NCBI GenBank assembly: GCA_033398695.1
Contig: CM065815.1
Location: forward strand, 139,979,001-140,043,000
Reading direction: 5' to 3'
DNA from: Orobanche coerulescens
Lineage: Eukaryota > Streptophyta > Magnoliopsida > Lamiales > Orobanchaceae
DNA: 64,000 bases
Below, in pieces: positions 1-12,553 of this stretch (position 1 is the stretch's first letter; every line of letters begins with the position of its first letter). The position numbers and the translations under genes were made by a program. The notes below the pieces were generated by a model. That model saw nothing but the letters and a program-made list of their open reading frames with translations, was not told the DNA's origin and ran no database searches.

Positions 1-1979
1 GACCGTACTTTCGGAGTATCCGCGAGAGATTACCAAGGCAAGTACCTTGATATACGAATTGTAGCTACGTGAAATCATTGTTGTCGAAGTGTAAGAATTG
101 ATACGGATGTATATATGTGTATATATATATATATATATGTGTGTTTGTGTGTGTGTGAATATATGTATATATATAGATTTATATATATATTTATACGTTA
201 AATATATGTATGCGTATATGTATATTCATATCTATGCTTATGTCGGTGAATTCCGGGGGACGAATACTAATACTAGTTGACGTACTCAACTCGTATTGAG
301 GGATGAACTATACTTATAGATATAATGTAGTAAGTATATATATATATATATATATATATGTACTCGGTTGATTTGCAATATAGAGAAATATGTGTGGCGT
401 TGGATGGTTATGCCTGAAGGCTTATTGTGATTGAGTTTTGATTGATAACGTGCGTGATATTGTCTAGCTGTGTTGTTATGGACTGACGGATGATTTGCGT
501 GACTTGATGTACTGAGTTGATAATTGTTATAACGTTTGTCTGTGTGCTTGATGTTTGGAACTATGTGGATACTTGTTGTGAGAAACGTCGTATCCGAGAA
601 CCTCTGAGGGCGGGGCGTGCACTCCGGCCTGGTGTACGCTGCAATGTGCGGCTCCATATGATTGGTGAACACCGGTGTTACCAAATGCGCGTGCAAGGGG
701 CGACTCTTTTGGGAGTGATCGCCGGTGCGGTGACATGTTCAAGGGGCGGCCAACATAGTGGAGTGAACGCCGGTGCACAGGTGTGCAAGGGAGGCGCCTG
801 GCAGGCTTATTGGTACTGGATATTTGAGTGATAGCTAAGACCCTGTTACCAAATGATTTTCGTAATTCAAAGTTCTTTCAACTCTTTTCAAATACTGGTA
901 TCGATATAGATTGTGATTCGTATTTCTGAAAGTTTGTTCAACTTGATTTTCAAACGTTGGTATCAGGGTTAATTAACCAAGGATGTTTGACGAAATCTCC
1001 AAGGGTTAATTAATCAGGGGTCTTGAGCAGGATTAATCGACTGACAGGCGGTGCCTTTGATTGTATTGTGGTGCTATTCTGTGTTTTGGGTCGAGGACCC
1101 TGTAAAATGTTGAGATGACTGATATCGTGATGATGTTATTTGGATTGGGTTGAGACCCCTATGAGATGTTGTAATTATTTTCCATATGTTGGGTCAAGGA
1201 CCCGAGAGTTTTTGAAATTTAATTTCCAAAAGTATTCCCATTCGATTTTCAAAATTCCAAGACGGCCCGAGTCAATAATAACGTTTTCAAACTATCTTAT
1301 CTAATTGCTTTTCCTTTTACAAAAGGGATTTTCCTGACTCCTTGGGCTCGTTTAAAGTTTCATTGATGTTATGTTCCGTAAAGAGAATATGACTATGTGA
1401 TTATCTTTCACCTTGTGTATGCGAGTGTTATTCTGTGTTGACTATGGGAATGTATGGTTTGTGTTAAGGCTTCACGGCGGTTGAATTTTGTGTTGTTACT
1501 GTTCGTATATCTTGTATATTATGTACTTGCACTAGCAAAATTCTAGTTTGCTAACCCCCGAGTTTCCGGGGGTGGGTGCCTGCTATGCGCTCAGGTTTTG
1601 GCAGCTCGGGAGCAGTCACAGAATTGGCTTGGAAGGAGATGGAGGACAATGATACTAATCACACCAGAGTCAGAGTCTTTTCTTTTGTTTCATTTTGGTC
1701 GGTATTTCTCTGTCGTTCGAGTATTCACCCTTGCATGGGTGTAGTTTTCGTTTATTAAATTGAGTTGTCATTCTTTTCGGTGTTCAAGCTTATTATTGTC
1801 ATTGTAATATGAATGTCGTTAATTCTGAATTGGTTAATGACCTTGTCGATCTGTTTTGTATTTAATTTTGACCCCGGTCGGTCAATCATTGAGTAGTCTT
1901 TTGGAGTTTAGCCTGGTAGATCCTTGTGATAAGGGTCTATGGCGTGTGACATTCCCGGTCGTATTCTGGGGGTGTTACA
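1..1979 (+). mobile_element. Tekay-like Ty3/gypsy LTR, 3' portion
   Basis: The block ends in GGTGTTACA at 1979, the same terminus seen on the other Tekay-like LTRs here. Its last 80 bases match their 3' ends in wording: a CCTGGTAGATCC-type stretch, then a diverged termination region. The start lies outside the window. No coding sequence is visible; the short open frames run through microsatellite or low-complexity DNA. Plus orientation is inferred from the terminus. No primer-binding site follows 1979, so it is either a solo LTR or the 3' LTR of an element to the left. Confidence 0.55.
118..360. repeat. TA/TG microsatellites
   Basis: Alternating TA and TG/GT runs lie at about 118-157 and an almost pure TA run at 335-359, separated by AT-rich DNA. 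They sit inside the LTR fragment. The small open frames across them are low-complexity artefacts. Confidence 0.85.
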
Positions 1980-3479
1980 AAATCTACAACACGCAGTATA
2001 ATTCTCTTATCTGATCAATCAGTCGATCATCCCTGGATAACCAAACTACCATACTAAAGTTCGACCCTCTTTTCATCGAACCATGCTGATGTCTTATCTA
2101 ATTGTGAGTCACACTCATAACTTCATCATGATATGCACTATGCACTAAATACGTATGTATATCAGTTACATTTTCAAAACCAGTTTGAAATCATATAGTC
2201 TCATCAAGAAGACAAATTTTCGAAAATTCTTTCATGAATTTCAAAACTCAAAACATAAATTTTCGTATGATCACGAAATCAATTTCCAAAAAATTAAATC
2301 GGCTAGCTTGTGTCAAGTTCTCTATGACAATTCTTTTTGAATACATATGATTAAATAAAATGGAAATATGCAAATGCTTGACCACATCCATACTCCTGTA
2401 TATCAGTTCGGTTCGTCACCAATATCCACTGATATTCCATTGGAAAACCACACGATAGAGTTCTAAAATCTCAATATATAAACTCCGACCAAAAACTCCT
2501 TTCCCACATATGACTCGCAACGTCAATCATTAACCCATCCCGGATCACCTCTAATATGCAATGACAAAACATTAAAACAAATCAATACAGCGAAAAGACT
2601 TCCCGAGAAGTTTCATTTGAACAAGTAAACCAAAACCCCGAAAGGTAGAAATCAAATAGATAAACGATTGGTAAAGTGTTTTACAAATCTCGGAGTTTTA
2701 AAAAACATGAAAAAGCCTTTGTAAATATTAGTGTCTCAGCCCGTATGTCGTTCCGCATTACAATAAGTTTAAAAAGTATAAAACCCCTTTTTGGACCTCA
2801 AGTCCTGAGTCACAAAACTATTTCAAAATCGATTGGGCCTCGGCCCAAAAATCATTTTCCGTAAAACATCCATAAATATTAATTTTGAAAAGTATCATTT
2901 TCAAATGCTCAAAAACAGTTCATGTATTTCAAAATGTACTAACATGACTACATGTTCTTCTCAATAATCCACAGTTCTTTCTCCCAATTGCACAACTCCA
3001 TTCCAAAATTTAATCGACATATTGATTTCCAAAATCATAACTTCTCAAGATCGTCAATCCTGTCCCAACTCTGCCACCTCATACTGTGACGCATAATATT
3101 CTGCTGAATCTCAAAGCATATCAACTTAGAACAGCAATAAATCTCAATGCAATTCAAAAATCCAAATACTTACATATCGTGAAGCCGACGATTCCCCGTG
3201 ATACTGGCACATGTCTCAACTCTAGAAAAATACTCGATACAGATATTTACAAAACACACATTTGCAAACTCAGTTCAACTCGAGAACACAACACAGCTCT
3301 ATCTGAAGAAACACCCCAGTACCACACTGGTAAATCACATAACGCACAAGCCCGAGTGAACAACAAAAACTCACGGCTCTAATATTCGTCAATCGACAAC
3401 TCAAATGACGTGACAAAAACACGACCCAACTCGACCCGACTGCCTAGGTTTTCTCAACCTAAGCTCCGATATCATATTC
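1980..3479 (-). other. Non-coding AT-rich leader-like DNA between opposed LTRs
   Basis: No gene is seen. The right end carries a primer-binding-site-like motif directly next to the LTR that starts at 3480, so at least the right part looks like the untranslated leader of a minus-strand gypsy element that was truncated before gag. The left edge abuts an LTR of opposite orientation at 1979. Confidence 0.4.
3463..3474 (-). promoter_or_regulatory. Primer-binding site, initiator tRNA-Met type
   Basis: On the minus strand it reads TGATATCGGAGC, close to the usual plant initiator tRNA-Met complement TGGTATCAGAGC. It begins five bases inside the LTR terminus at 3480. This marks the LTR to its right as a 5' LTR on the minus strand. 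Confidence 0.5.
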
Positions 3480-6400
3480 TGTAACACCCCCAGAGCCATC
3501 CAGGAATATTACAGCGTTGTGGGCCCCGAGATAGAACCCACAAGGCTGAAGAAAATTTTCGCAAATATTTACAAACACCCAAGAGACTAACGACGGTACT
3601 ATCTTTTAAAGACATTCGAAGACTTAATAAAATCCGATTATCAAAACTGTCATAAAAATCTCATTTGAAACCACAAGGCCCGAAATGCCAAGACTCAACA
3701 GTTTAAAAATATATGTTAAGCTATCGCTTACACGTACCATCAAAATAGTTTAGAAAACGATTTCCAAAGTAACTGAAGTTACCAGATACCAAAAAGGCCA
3801 TTTGAAAAATACTCACGCATCGGAAAAAGACAAACGATTGAAATACTCTAGCAGTGGAATACAACAACTGATCAGAAATTCAATACACAAATACATGTCC
3901 TAGCCAGTATCCTCCGGGAAGCTCATCTCTCCATGACCGCTACAAGCTTGATATTCCAAGAACCTAAAAAGAAAGCCCACGACGGGGCCTGCCATAATAT
4001 CCAACAATGATAACCATCACATCACATCAATAATTACATACCAATGAAATTACTAAGTAAGAATACAACCAATATAATCTTACCGTCATAACTTTACCAA
4101 AATCGTAGTTATTCTCATCAGAATAACCATTATCGCAATGCACATCTCGTAATCTCGATTAATCAATTAACTCAAATATAACGTCCATACGGTATCTCAA
4201 GCAATACCCAAGATTCTCAAAACATCATCATAACTCGCAATACGGAAATATACCAACTCTGACCAATTCGATCCATCGGAAATAAACATCATCAAATTTC
4301 AACACGACAATCGATTATCCATCAAAAGATAACTACCAAAGGAAATACGGAACATACATCGAGATGCACAATACCACGACAATCATGTCAGTCTAATCCG
4401 AGACCAGATCAATTCATCATATGGATACGGTCCTAACACAAGACCTACAAATGCATACTCATATGACAACGTCAATATGCTCACATCAATAACAACAATG
4501 TGTACTTATAGCAAACCTATAATATAGATATGCACAACAACAATACATGGTAATCCAACGATCCAGCACACACAGCTATAGATTCCCATCTTGATCCCGT
4601 CGGACCAACGCATGGTGGACATACGACAACAATGCACAACTGCACAAAACAACAGTATACAATACACGACAACAACAATGCACAAATGCATGACAACAAT
4701 GATACACGAATGTATCACAACATGATCGACACAAATGATAAAAATAATTAAAATACTTGCTCCGAGTCCTTCGAGAGCGATCTCGATATCTAAAACGTCA
4801 CCAACCATTATTCTGAATATTCGACGATCCAAAATGTCACAGACGGTAGATAATTCACGCCTTCATCTATACCACAATGTATCCTCGACACCAAGTATAC
4901 CAACAACAAATGTAAATCATATACATTATGATTTAATTCCCAAAACTCAAATACAAATTATAATCCCAAATCTACCGTGATTACGATTATAAGTATTGAT
5001 ATACGAATTATAAACGAATGAAACGGAAACTATTCATTAAATATTATAAACTGAGCAAGTAATAACTTGCCTCAATACCGATGAAGCCGTTACAAGCTCC
5101 TCGGTCCCAATCAATGCAATTCACGAACATCCTCGAACTCGACCGCAACATACGGTTATAATCACCGATCAATATTCTCAACCTATTACAGTAATTCGAT
5201 AAACAACAAGTTCGATAACAATCGACAATCAATAAAACCAATTCACAAACCCAACGGCTCAACAGTATCTCGATTAACCACTAGTCTGATCAATCCAACT
5301 TAAACGATCACGAATTCATGACTGAAACAGGATATACTACACTGTCTGTTGACTTATCGCACATTAATCACTTAACGTAGCGTGCACTAGCCAGTAACAC
5401 TAGCGTACGCGAATGACATGCAGTTGCATGCATTTCAGATACCGATCAACATATGGCGATTATCAAGAACACTAAGTGATTCTAAACCATGTTCATATCT
5501 ATCAAAATAACGAAATACGATATCCTTTAACATATAGGTAATCATCCAACTCTTAATCCAATTCGTATATCCATATATCATCTTCCTTAATATCAACCTC
5601 ATCAAACATTAAGAACGTAACAACACTTCCATAATCTATCATTATAGGGAGTAATTATCAATAATAACATCAACATCCGAAACTGAGGAGAAGAATTAAC
5701 CAACTTATCTCAAGAAGACAAATAACATGATTCAAACCATACGAATCACATCAATATCCATATATCAGTAACAACATCATAATCCGGTAATCCATCTCCT
5801 AATCATACTTATCAACTTGTTTATATGATAATCATTAACTCAAGAACATCAATCTTCAATCCAAAACAAAATCCAAAGGTGAAGAACTATTACCTTGTAT
5901 AGACGAACCATAAAGGAGAACAATCAACTTCATTTCAAGAATCATCAATAACTTCAAGAACAAGACTTTAATCCATGTTCCTTAGCTTAATCTTGTTAAA
6001 GATCATCATCTCTCAGTGTTTGGAACCTCAAACTTCTCTCTAAAAACTCTCTCTCAAAATAAAGGAAGGAATTGCCGAATGAACATAATTCACATCTGCA
6101 ATCATATATATACTGACTGTTATTAGCATGCGCTATTTTTTCCTTAGTAGCGTGCGCTACCGTAGTTGACTTGCTACAGTCTGCACCTACCCCCGTATCC
6201 CCACATGACGAAAGCACTGACGAGGATAAGATTCCTTTTTCACCGATCTACAGTTAGCGTGCGCTAGTCCTTAGGGTTTAGCGTGCACTAGTACTACATT
6301 ACAACATCCGTTGCCTTATCAGAACATGTGCCGAAAGTGGTCTGGTCTACACGTAGATTCCTTCTGATCTGTTCTGCACTAGCGTGCGCTGCCTTTTACC

Positions 6401-6738
6401 TTTAGCGTGGTACGATAGCGTGCACTATACATGAATATTAGCATGCGCTAATAATGCTACACTTAGCCATTTTCAGCTATTCTTGACCAACGTCTCGACA
6501 TGTAGAATACGAACATACGCCATACTGAATACATATACATCTTCCAACAATATTCTCATACGATAAGCCTGTCATACAATGTCTTCTAATACAACTGTCA
6601 ACCAAGTGCGGTAATAGTACCAATACAGATGTCTCAGTCCTTCATTAATTTTATCCATACTGTACAGATTCCACGCTGTACAATATAATTCGGATAAAAT
6701 AAGATTAAACAATAGTAGTAGAAATTCCGGATATTAAA
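3480..6738 (-). mobile_element. Tekay-like Ty3/gypsy LTR, minus orientation
   Basis: It starts TGTAACACCCCC on the plus strand and then carries the conserved TTACAGCG...GGGCCC...ACCCACAAGGC wording shared with the LTRs at 12554 and 25996. The far end near 6738 is CCGGATATTAAA, one base off the expected GGATATTACA. At about 3.26 kb it is long but within the range for Tekay LTRs. It contains a palindrome cluster and a TATA box on the minus strand. There is no coding sequence. A primer-binding site abuts its left edge. The right boundary is less certain than the left, and no target duplication was found. Confidence 0.6.
6105..6450 (-). promoter_or_regulatory. LTR promoter: TATA box with upstream TAGCGTGCGCTA palindromes
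   Basis: On the minus strand TATATATA lies at 6105-6112. Directly upstream are near-palindromic words such as TAGCATGCGCTA (6124-6135), TAGCGTGCGCTA (about 6147-6159) and further copies near 6250-6300 and 6380-6450. The layout fits U3 sequence just ahead of the transcription start. The role of the palindromes is unknown. Confidence 0.5.
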
Positions 6739-7358
6739 ACTATAAAGCACATTAATTTTTAGTTGGCTTTACACAAAGAAGGAGACCAGGAATTTTAAGT
6801 TGAATAAGCCAATGGAGATTTCGTATGAAGTCTGAATTTAGTTCATATGCTTTTTTGAATTTATATGTTGAAATTGACAATTAGGTGAGAAATAGTAATA
6901 TTTGATTGATGATCTTATTGTGTTTTATTCTAAATTCAATATGAATTATGCACATGATATCACTAATTTAGTAACATTGGATTACAACTTGATATAATTA
7001 TGATTGATTGTTTATGGAATTTGGATTCGAAGGATTTTGTTTGTTTTGATAGATTTAAATTAGGTTGAAACCCTATTTAGGTTAATTTATGAGAATCCTT
7101 TGAAATATTACATGAATTAAAATTATATACATATGCGGGGATTTAACATTGCATATGCGTGGATCATATGCATATATTTATGAAATAAATATAGATTTAA
7201 CAATGGTCACAACAAACTTATTTATAATGTATACATATGCGTAATTTGCGCTGTGACCATAAGACTCTGGAATTGTTATTACTAATCATGAACTATGTCG
7301 AAGCTTACAAAAAAAGGAAATAAAGCAACAAGCCAGAATAAGACAAAAGCCATAATAT
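6739..7358 (+). pseudogene. Decayed Ty1/copia element: leader and start of gag
   Basis: AT-rich leader-like DNA leads to an ATG at 7295 and a frame reading MSKLTK, typical of the first residues of plant copia gag. It then jumps to a segment resembling the end of the gag N-terminal region (KGNKATSQNK-like), so about 60 codons appear to be missing. The frame continues across the solo LTR at 7359-8784. This is the left surviving end of an old plus-strand copia whose other domains lie at 8785, 10005, 35841, 38604 and 42994. Its 5' LTR is not recognisable. Confidence 0.5.
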
Positions 7359-8784
7359 TGTAGGTCACAAGTCGTTCAGGAATAAGTCTAGGAGTGGTGA
7401 ATAGACTTATTGAAACTCTTAAACTCTTTTTCACGAAGAGTAGTTTCTCAGCTGATAGATATGCGGAAATCAGCTGATGACGAAATTAAGACTAAGCAAT
7501 GGAACAGTAATGAATGAATGCAGCAGTTAAGTATGATGCTGAAAACAGTAAAACACGCAGGCAATTTATAGTGGTCTCAGAGGTGGGGCAATCATCTACT
7601 AATCCACTTTCTCCAAACCAGTTGGAGATGAATCTACTATAATTCTCAACCAGTGATAAATATTACAGTGATTCTACTACTTAGCTACAACAATTTCCAA
7701 CCAGTGGAAATTACGTCGTTGCAACTCCTCTTTGACTGCCTAGAACCACTTGATTCTTCAAATCCTCGGATGCCTATCAGTCTCGCAACTTTAACCAGTG
7801 AAGTACCCCAAACTCAGGTTTTAAGACAAGAGTGTTTGTCTTCTCCAACTAAGAGCTTTCTTCAAATAAGATCTCCGAGTACTGCTATTTTCACGATGCT
7901 ATGTGATTGCTTTGATAACTTTGATCGCTTGAGAGTTTTGTTCGCATCGTACTGCTCATCTTCAAATCTTCGGATATATATAAGAGTTGATCCTTGAGCA
8001 TTCTTCATAGCCGTTGCAAATCTTGTAACAAATCCGTCAGTTGGAGAAATAGACTTCTTTGTTTATTTTTCTTGAACGTTGCAAGGCTGGATTCCCATAT
8101 TTTAATCCATCTTTCGACCGTTGTGAAGACTTTGCATGTGAGGCACCGTATCTTTTTAATATAATAAGATTAAAATCTTCAGTGGTAGGTCTGGATGAAT
8201 TATTTAATTCATATCCTTGCGGGAATCTCTCCAATTTGTCTCTTCACGCTTGCATGTGACTTTCCGTAATATTTGACTATTCAACGCATGTTGACGTGGA
8301 CTTTGGAGTACTTGGCTGATCTCTTATAAGTCAAGTTGGCTGATGTACAGTCAAGTTTGGACTTCTCTGATGATGACTGTTTGAGACTCGCCTGTTCAGA
8401 TGACTTGTCTGAAGTCTTCTGACTTGATGAATTTTGACTTGTCTGATGGTTAGACTTCAGATGACTTAGTCTGCTGATCACTTGACTGCAGTCTGGTCAA
8501 ACATCTCTGATGAATTTTTGTTGACCAGAACTTCTCTGACTTGACTCGGCTGTACTTCTCTGATGTACTTATCTGTACCTTTGTACTTAGCCGATTTGAG
8601 CCTAATTTATTTGGCCTATAGAAGATACTCATTTGGTTCTTCCTTACATTTTTGCCAAGTATTTAACTTATCATAATTTGGCCTATGGAAGATACTCATT
8701 TGGTTCTTCCTTACATTTTTGGCAAGTAATAAATATTTGAATTACAATAATGACATCATCAAAATCTAACAAGTATTCCTAACA
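7359..8784 (-). mobile_element. Solo LTR, SIRE-type Ty1/copia
   Basis: The block runs from TGTAGGTCAC to TCCTAACA on the plus strand. On the minus strand it begins TGTTAGGAATACTTGTTAG, a SIRE-like LTR start. Target duplications AATAT lie at 7354-7358 and 8785-8789. The first 240 bases nearly match the LTR remnant at 35599-35840, so it belongs to the same family as the large element. The U3 part has many GACTTGTCTGATGA-like direct repeats at 8360-8480. It splits the gag of the older copia. There is no internal region, so it is a solo LTR. Confidence 0.85.
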
Positions 8785-9749
8785 AATATTTCTTCGGCAT
8801 TACCTCCATGCGAATATTAAAATAGAGTATATAAAGATCCACAAGTTCTTTTGAACAATTTGAAAGAAAGATATAGCCACCAGTAGAATATGACATTACC
8901 AAAGGCTCGACATGAATGGTCAAATTTGAGACTACATGATTTTAAGCCTGTTAGTGAATATAACTCAGCCATGTTCAGAATTACTTCACAATTATTGTTA
9001 TGTATAGATAAAAAAAATTTCATGCAAGTAATATTGTCGTGTAGACATAATACCGTAAAACGGGATTTAAGAAATATTCTATATTTTGTCATCTTGTGGC
9101 TGAGTAAAATAAGGAGCTATTAATAAAAATCATACATCCTTTCTAACTGGTTCTGCTCCATTCCCTGAAGTGAATGTGATATCATATAATCGAAAAGAAA
9201 AGGACCATGCTAACAATAGTGGCCTAGGACGTGGACGGGAATACTAATATGGTCGAGGTAAAGGCCAAGGTGGTTCTTTCAAGAACTCATATTCTCACCA
9301 GAAGTGGGGTAATAAAGATGGTCATAAACAAGAAAAAGATAATACTGAGGATGTGACCCATATATGTTACTGTTGTGGATAAAAAGGTCATTGATTTCGT
9401 ACCTGTCGTACGCCAAAATATTTTGTTGAACTATATCAACAATCATTGAAACGTGACAAGAAAGAGACTAATCTCGTATATGAAAATGGAAAAGATGATT
9501 TGACTATGGCAAAACAACTCACTTTGAGGTTGCTGACTTCGTCCTTGAAGGTCATAACTAAAAGGAATCAAATCGACATAATACAAGGTTCAGTTCCCTC
9601 TGTCACAATCGTGACTCTGTATGTCACGATCGTGACAACAGAAAATACCTTGTCAATAGACAATTTTTGTTTTGGATTTATAGTTTTGTTTTATGAATTT
9701 AATGAAATTGATTTTATATTCATGATATTACGAGCATGATTAGTACATA
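8785..9749 (+). pseudogene. Decayed Ty1/copia gag, C-terminal part
   Basis: Plus-strand frames resemble plant copia gag: a NLKERYSHQ-like segment, then KARHEWSNLRLHDFK (8908-8950), then a basic GRGRG-rich stretch near 9215-9270. A zinc-knuckle remnant near 9365-9410 has two stop codons inside it (CYCCG, stop, KGH, stop, FRTC). Several stops and frameshifts make it non-functional. A TGTCACGATCGTGACA palindrome lies at 9622-9637. The left end continues the gag interrupted by the solo LTR. Confidence 0.7.
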
Positions 9750-10004
9750 CTCCCTCCGTCCCACAAAACTGTGCTCATTTTGACTTTTATTGGTCAACAT
9801 TCATAAACTTTGACCATGAATTACAACCAATATATAAAAAATTATAGTAATGTAAGTACTTACTTGATTTGTCTTAATGTATATTTTCTAAATATTATTT
9901 TTTTATAATTTATTCATGTATAATTGAAATTATTAATGGTCAACAGTGTATTTGGGGAGATCGGTCAAAGTCAAAATGAGCACAATTTTGTGGGACGGAG
10001 GGAG
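9750..10004. mobile_element. Stowaway-like MITE
   Basis: Terminal inverted repeats of about 38 bases begin CTCCCTCCGTCCCAC at both ends with about one mismatch. TA target duplications lie at 9748-9749 and 10005-10006. At 255 bp and non-coding, it is a typical Tc1/mariner-derived MITE. It sits inside the old copia element. Confidence 0.92.
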
Positions 10005-10742
10005 TATGATTTTATGAATTGGTTTCAAATTTGAACTATGATAATATATGTTATTATGGAGACATGATTAAACTTGAGTATGTGATTGTTATTTATTTGA
10101 AAAATATGAATAGGGAAGATATATGAATCATATGCTATAGTAGACCAGAAGTCTATTGATAACATGAATAGTACCCCCAAGTTCAAATAAAAATAAATAG
10201 TGAACATTTATGCAATGAAAGAAACTAATGTGAATATTACATCAGGTAGTAAAAGGGTTATTGTAAGCTAATGAAGAGCAAATTAGCTCCGGAAGAGCCG
10301 ATATATAGTTGCCTATGGGAGTAAAATTTGAAAATATGGATGCACATCCAAGGTCTCAAAGAAATCTATTAGGTTTTAAAGCTATTCGAATATCACGTTG
10401 AGACAATAAATGAAGGAGAATACCTCCAAATCAAAGTATTTTTCCCTAGGCACTAAAAATATTGTGGAGAAATTATCACTGATTTGTATTATACTGAAAT
10501 TTGTACGATAAAACACACATGTTATAGTAAAACAAAAGTTTACTGATAATTTCATTATTTTTGCATAACCGGTTAGGCCATCCGGGTTCATTAATGATGC
10601 AAAAAATAATCAAAGATTAATGTAAACATTCATTGAAGAACCATAAGTTTCTTTCCAATGATTTCCCATAGGCTGCTGGCTCATAAGGAAAATTGATATA
10701 TGTTATATGCAACAGAATTAATTCGCATCAGGCGAATGAGTA
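10005..10742 (+). pseudogene. Decayed Ty1/copia protease and GAG-pre-integrase region
   Basis: Plus-strand frames with many stops resemble plant copia protease-to-integrase sequence: an EEPIYS...LLGFKAIRISR-like stretch at 10280-10400 and a YYTEICTIK-like stretch near 10490. The GAG-pre-integrase motif (RLGHPG-like, decayed) lies at 10560-10600. The last 210 bases (10533-10742) occur again at 35841-36049, where the same element resumes. Confidence 0.6.
10533..10742 (+). repeat. Left copy of 210 bp duplication flanking the SIRE element
   Basis: About 96% identical to 35841-36049 by eye, with roughly eight differences. It encodes part of the copia GAG-pre-integrase domain. It is far longer than a 5 bp integrase target duplication. 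Confidence 0.85.
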
Positions 10743-10941
10743 CAAGACACAAACTAAAATGAGTCTTGTTTTGAGACAACTAGGAATTGTCGTTCAAAAG
10801 ACTGTTATATTAATTTTGCTGTATTGTTTTACAAGTACATGGCTTTTAATGATCAAAATATAGGAAAATTATAAGTACAAAATTTACATAAAAAGATATG
10901 AATACAATTCATCTGTCTCTGCCTCTGCCTCTGCGAATAGG
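10743..10941 (-). other. SIRE 3' untranslated end after the envelope-like frame
   Basis: This is AT-rich DNA downstream of the envelope-like stop codon at 10942. No LTR or polypurine tract is seen before the breakpoint with copia sequence at 10742/10743. Confidence 0.5.
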
Positions 10942-12553
10942 CTACTTGGAGGGTCTGAGAATCTTTGCACCAATAGGCCTTTTCTTGACAGGGGCAAGGC
11001 CGTACTTCCTCCTGACTACAACTGCAGCAAAATCTTGTTCTTCTTGGGAAGAGAACTTATGCTCTTCACACAACTTCTTGATCTTCCTTTGCAGCGCTAA
11101 TTCATCCAGTTCATTATTTGGTAGAGTGGGCGGATCTTTAGGTCTGAAGGGAGGAATCATGGGGTATGCATTACATCCCTCAGCGTGTTTTAGTAGGATG
11201 GCCCAGAGTTTTGGATGTGCTGAATCCATAAAGTTAATGAAGGTCTGCTGTGGGGAGCAATTTACATCTTGGAGTAACTCCCAGATGTAAAAATCTCTGA
11301 TGAACTTTTTCTTTGCAGATCCCCACATTGGTGCAGCTTGGACAGGAAGAAAGTCTTTCAACATACCACAATTCTTTGTCTTCCCATTCCAGAGTAGGCT
11401 CTTCCCCAGATCTGATCCTCCTTCTTTTGGCTGCAGGCTGATCATCAGTCTCAGCTTCTTCCTTCCTCTTTGCAGATGATGTGCCAGCTGTAATTAATTG
11501 GACATCTTTCTTCCTCTTCGTCCTCATCGCTTGAACTCCTCTTATTTTCCCCTGCCTGCTATCTTCCCCCTGTAACCTCTCTTCCCCCTTTTTGCCAGCA
11601 TCAACCAGGATGGTCAATTGCTGATCCACTCTATGCATCCAGTCAGACATGCCAAGGGGCATTCTGTTGTTTGTAGGAGGAGGTGGTTGAGGGATATTCT
11701 GTTGCAGCAAGGTGTCAATTTTGGCATTAATGGACTGCAGGTCAGGAGTCACTTGTGAGGCAAGCAACTCTTCAACAGTGTCTTTTACAATCTGTCGGAT
11801 CAGCTCAGTCATCACAGGTGTAATGTGTGATGTCTGCGGAGAGTGCTCGCCTGAGCCTTCGACGCCTGTAGGTAGGTGTGCGGATGACCCACCTGTCTGC
11901 AGACTCCTGTCTGCAACTGGCTTACCAAATGGGGTCTACTCTGGGGTCCCCGATCTGGAATCCTCAGCTAGGTCTGCATCTAGGCTGGTATAACGGGCAG
12001 GTGCCCCAGCCTTGTCTGATGCAGCTATTTTTTCTGCCTCCTTTTTATTTTTCCTTCTCATTTTCTCCTTCTTCCTTTTCTTCTTCATGCTCCTTTTCTT
12101 TTTCTCTCTCAGCCTCCTTTTCACCTCCATCTCCTTTATTATCATCTTCATCATCATCATCAACACCTTTTTCTTCATCATTATTTTTATCATCTTTATC
12201 TTCATCATCATCATCTTCTTTTTCTTCTTCTGCTTATTCTTGATCCACCTCCTCTCCTTCTTCTTCACCTTCATCCTCCAATTCCACAGTTTTTTCGACT
12301 CCTTCTTCTCCAGATTATTTTTCAACTAAGATATTTTCTTCTTCTCTTTCTTCCTGTCTCCCCTCTTCATCATCAACAATAATAATTTCTTCTTCTTTAT
12401 CAACAGAACCATCAAAAATACTATACATAATAGTACGGATAAATTGGTCCATGTGGGCTTTAAAATTGGACATGAACCAATTTTCCTGAAGTAACAAAAT
12501 TGCGTCTGACTCGTTGCAAAAATGCATCAGTGCTTCTTTAGTAGCCTGGGGAT
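10942..12553 (-). pseudogene. SIRE envelope-like ORF, 3' part
   Basis: This is the C-terminal part of the extra frame that follows pol in SIRE-type elements. It resumes after the Tekay insertion with a QATKEALMHFCNES-like segment. It then has a long Asp/Glu-rich tract encoded by GAA/GAT triplets (about 12010-12420), a segment with the PAAKRRRIRS basic patch near 11420, and ends KRPIGAKILRPSK at 10942. At least two frame changes split it: open pieces run 12566-12315, 11815-11234 and 11445-10942. The function of such proteins is unproven, and no clear transmembrane segment is visible here. Confidence 0.65.
12040..12420. repeat. Imperfect CTT/CAT triplet tract
   Basis: Interrupted CTT, CAT and TTC triplets on the plus strand read as GAA/GAT (Glu/Asp) on the coding minus strand. 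Several overlapping open frames in this tract are low-complexity shadows. Confidence 0.85.

Noticed and set aside
98..280. Short open frame rich in Tyr, Ile and Val
   Set aside because: It runs through TA/TG microsatellite DNA inside an LTR and has no homology signal.
12012..12329. Phe/Ser-rich and Lys/Met-rich open frames on both strands
   Set aside because: They are shadows of the GAA/GAT triplet tract that encodes an acidic stretch of the SIRE envelope-like frame.
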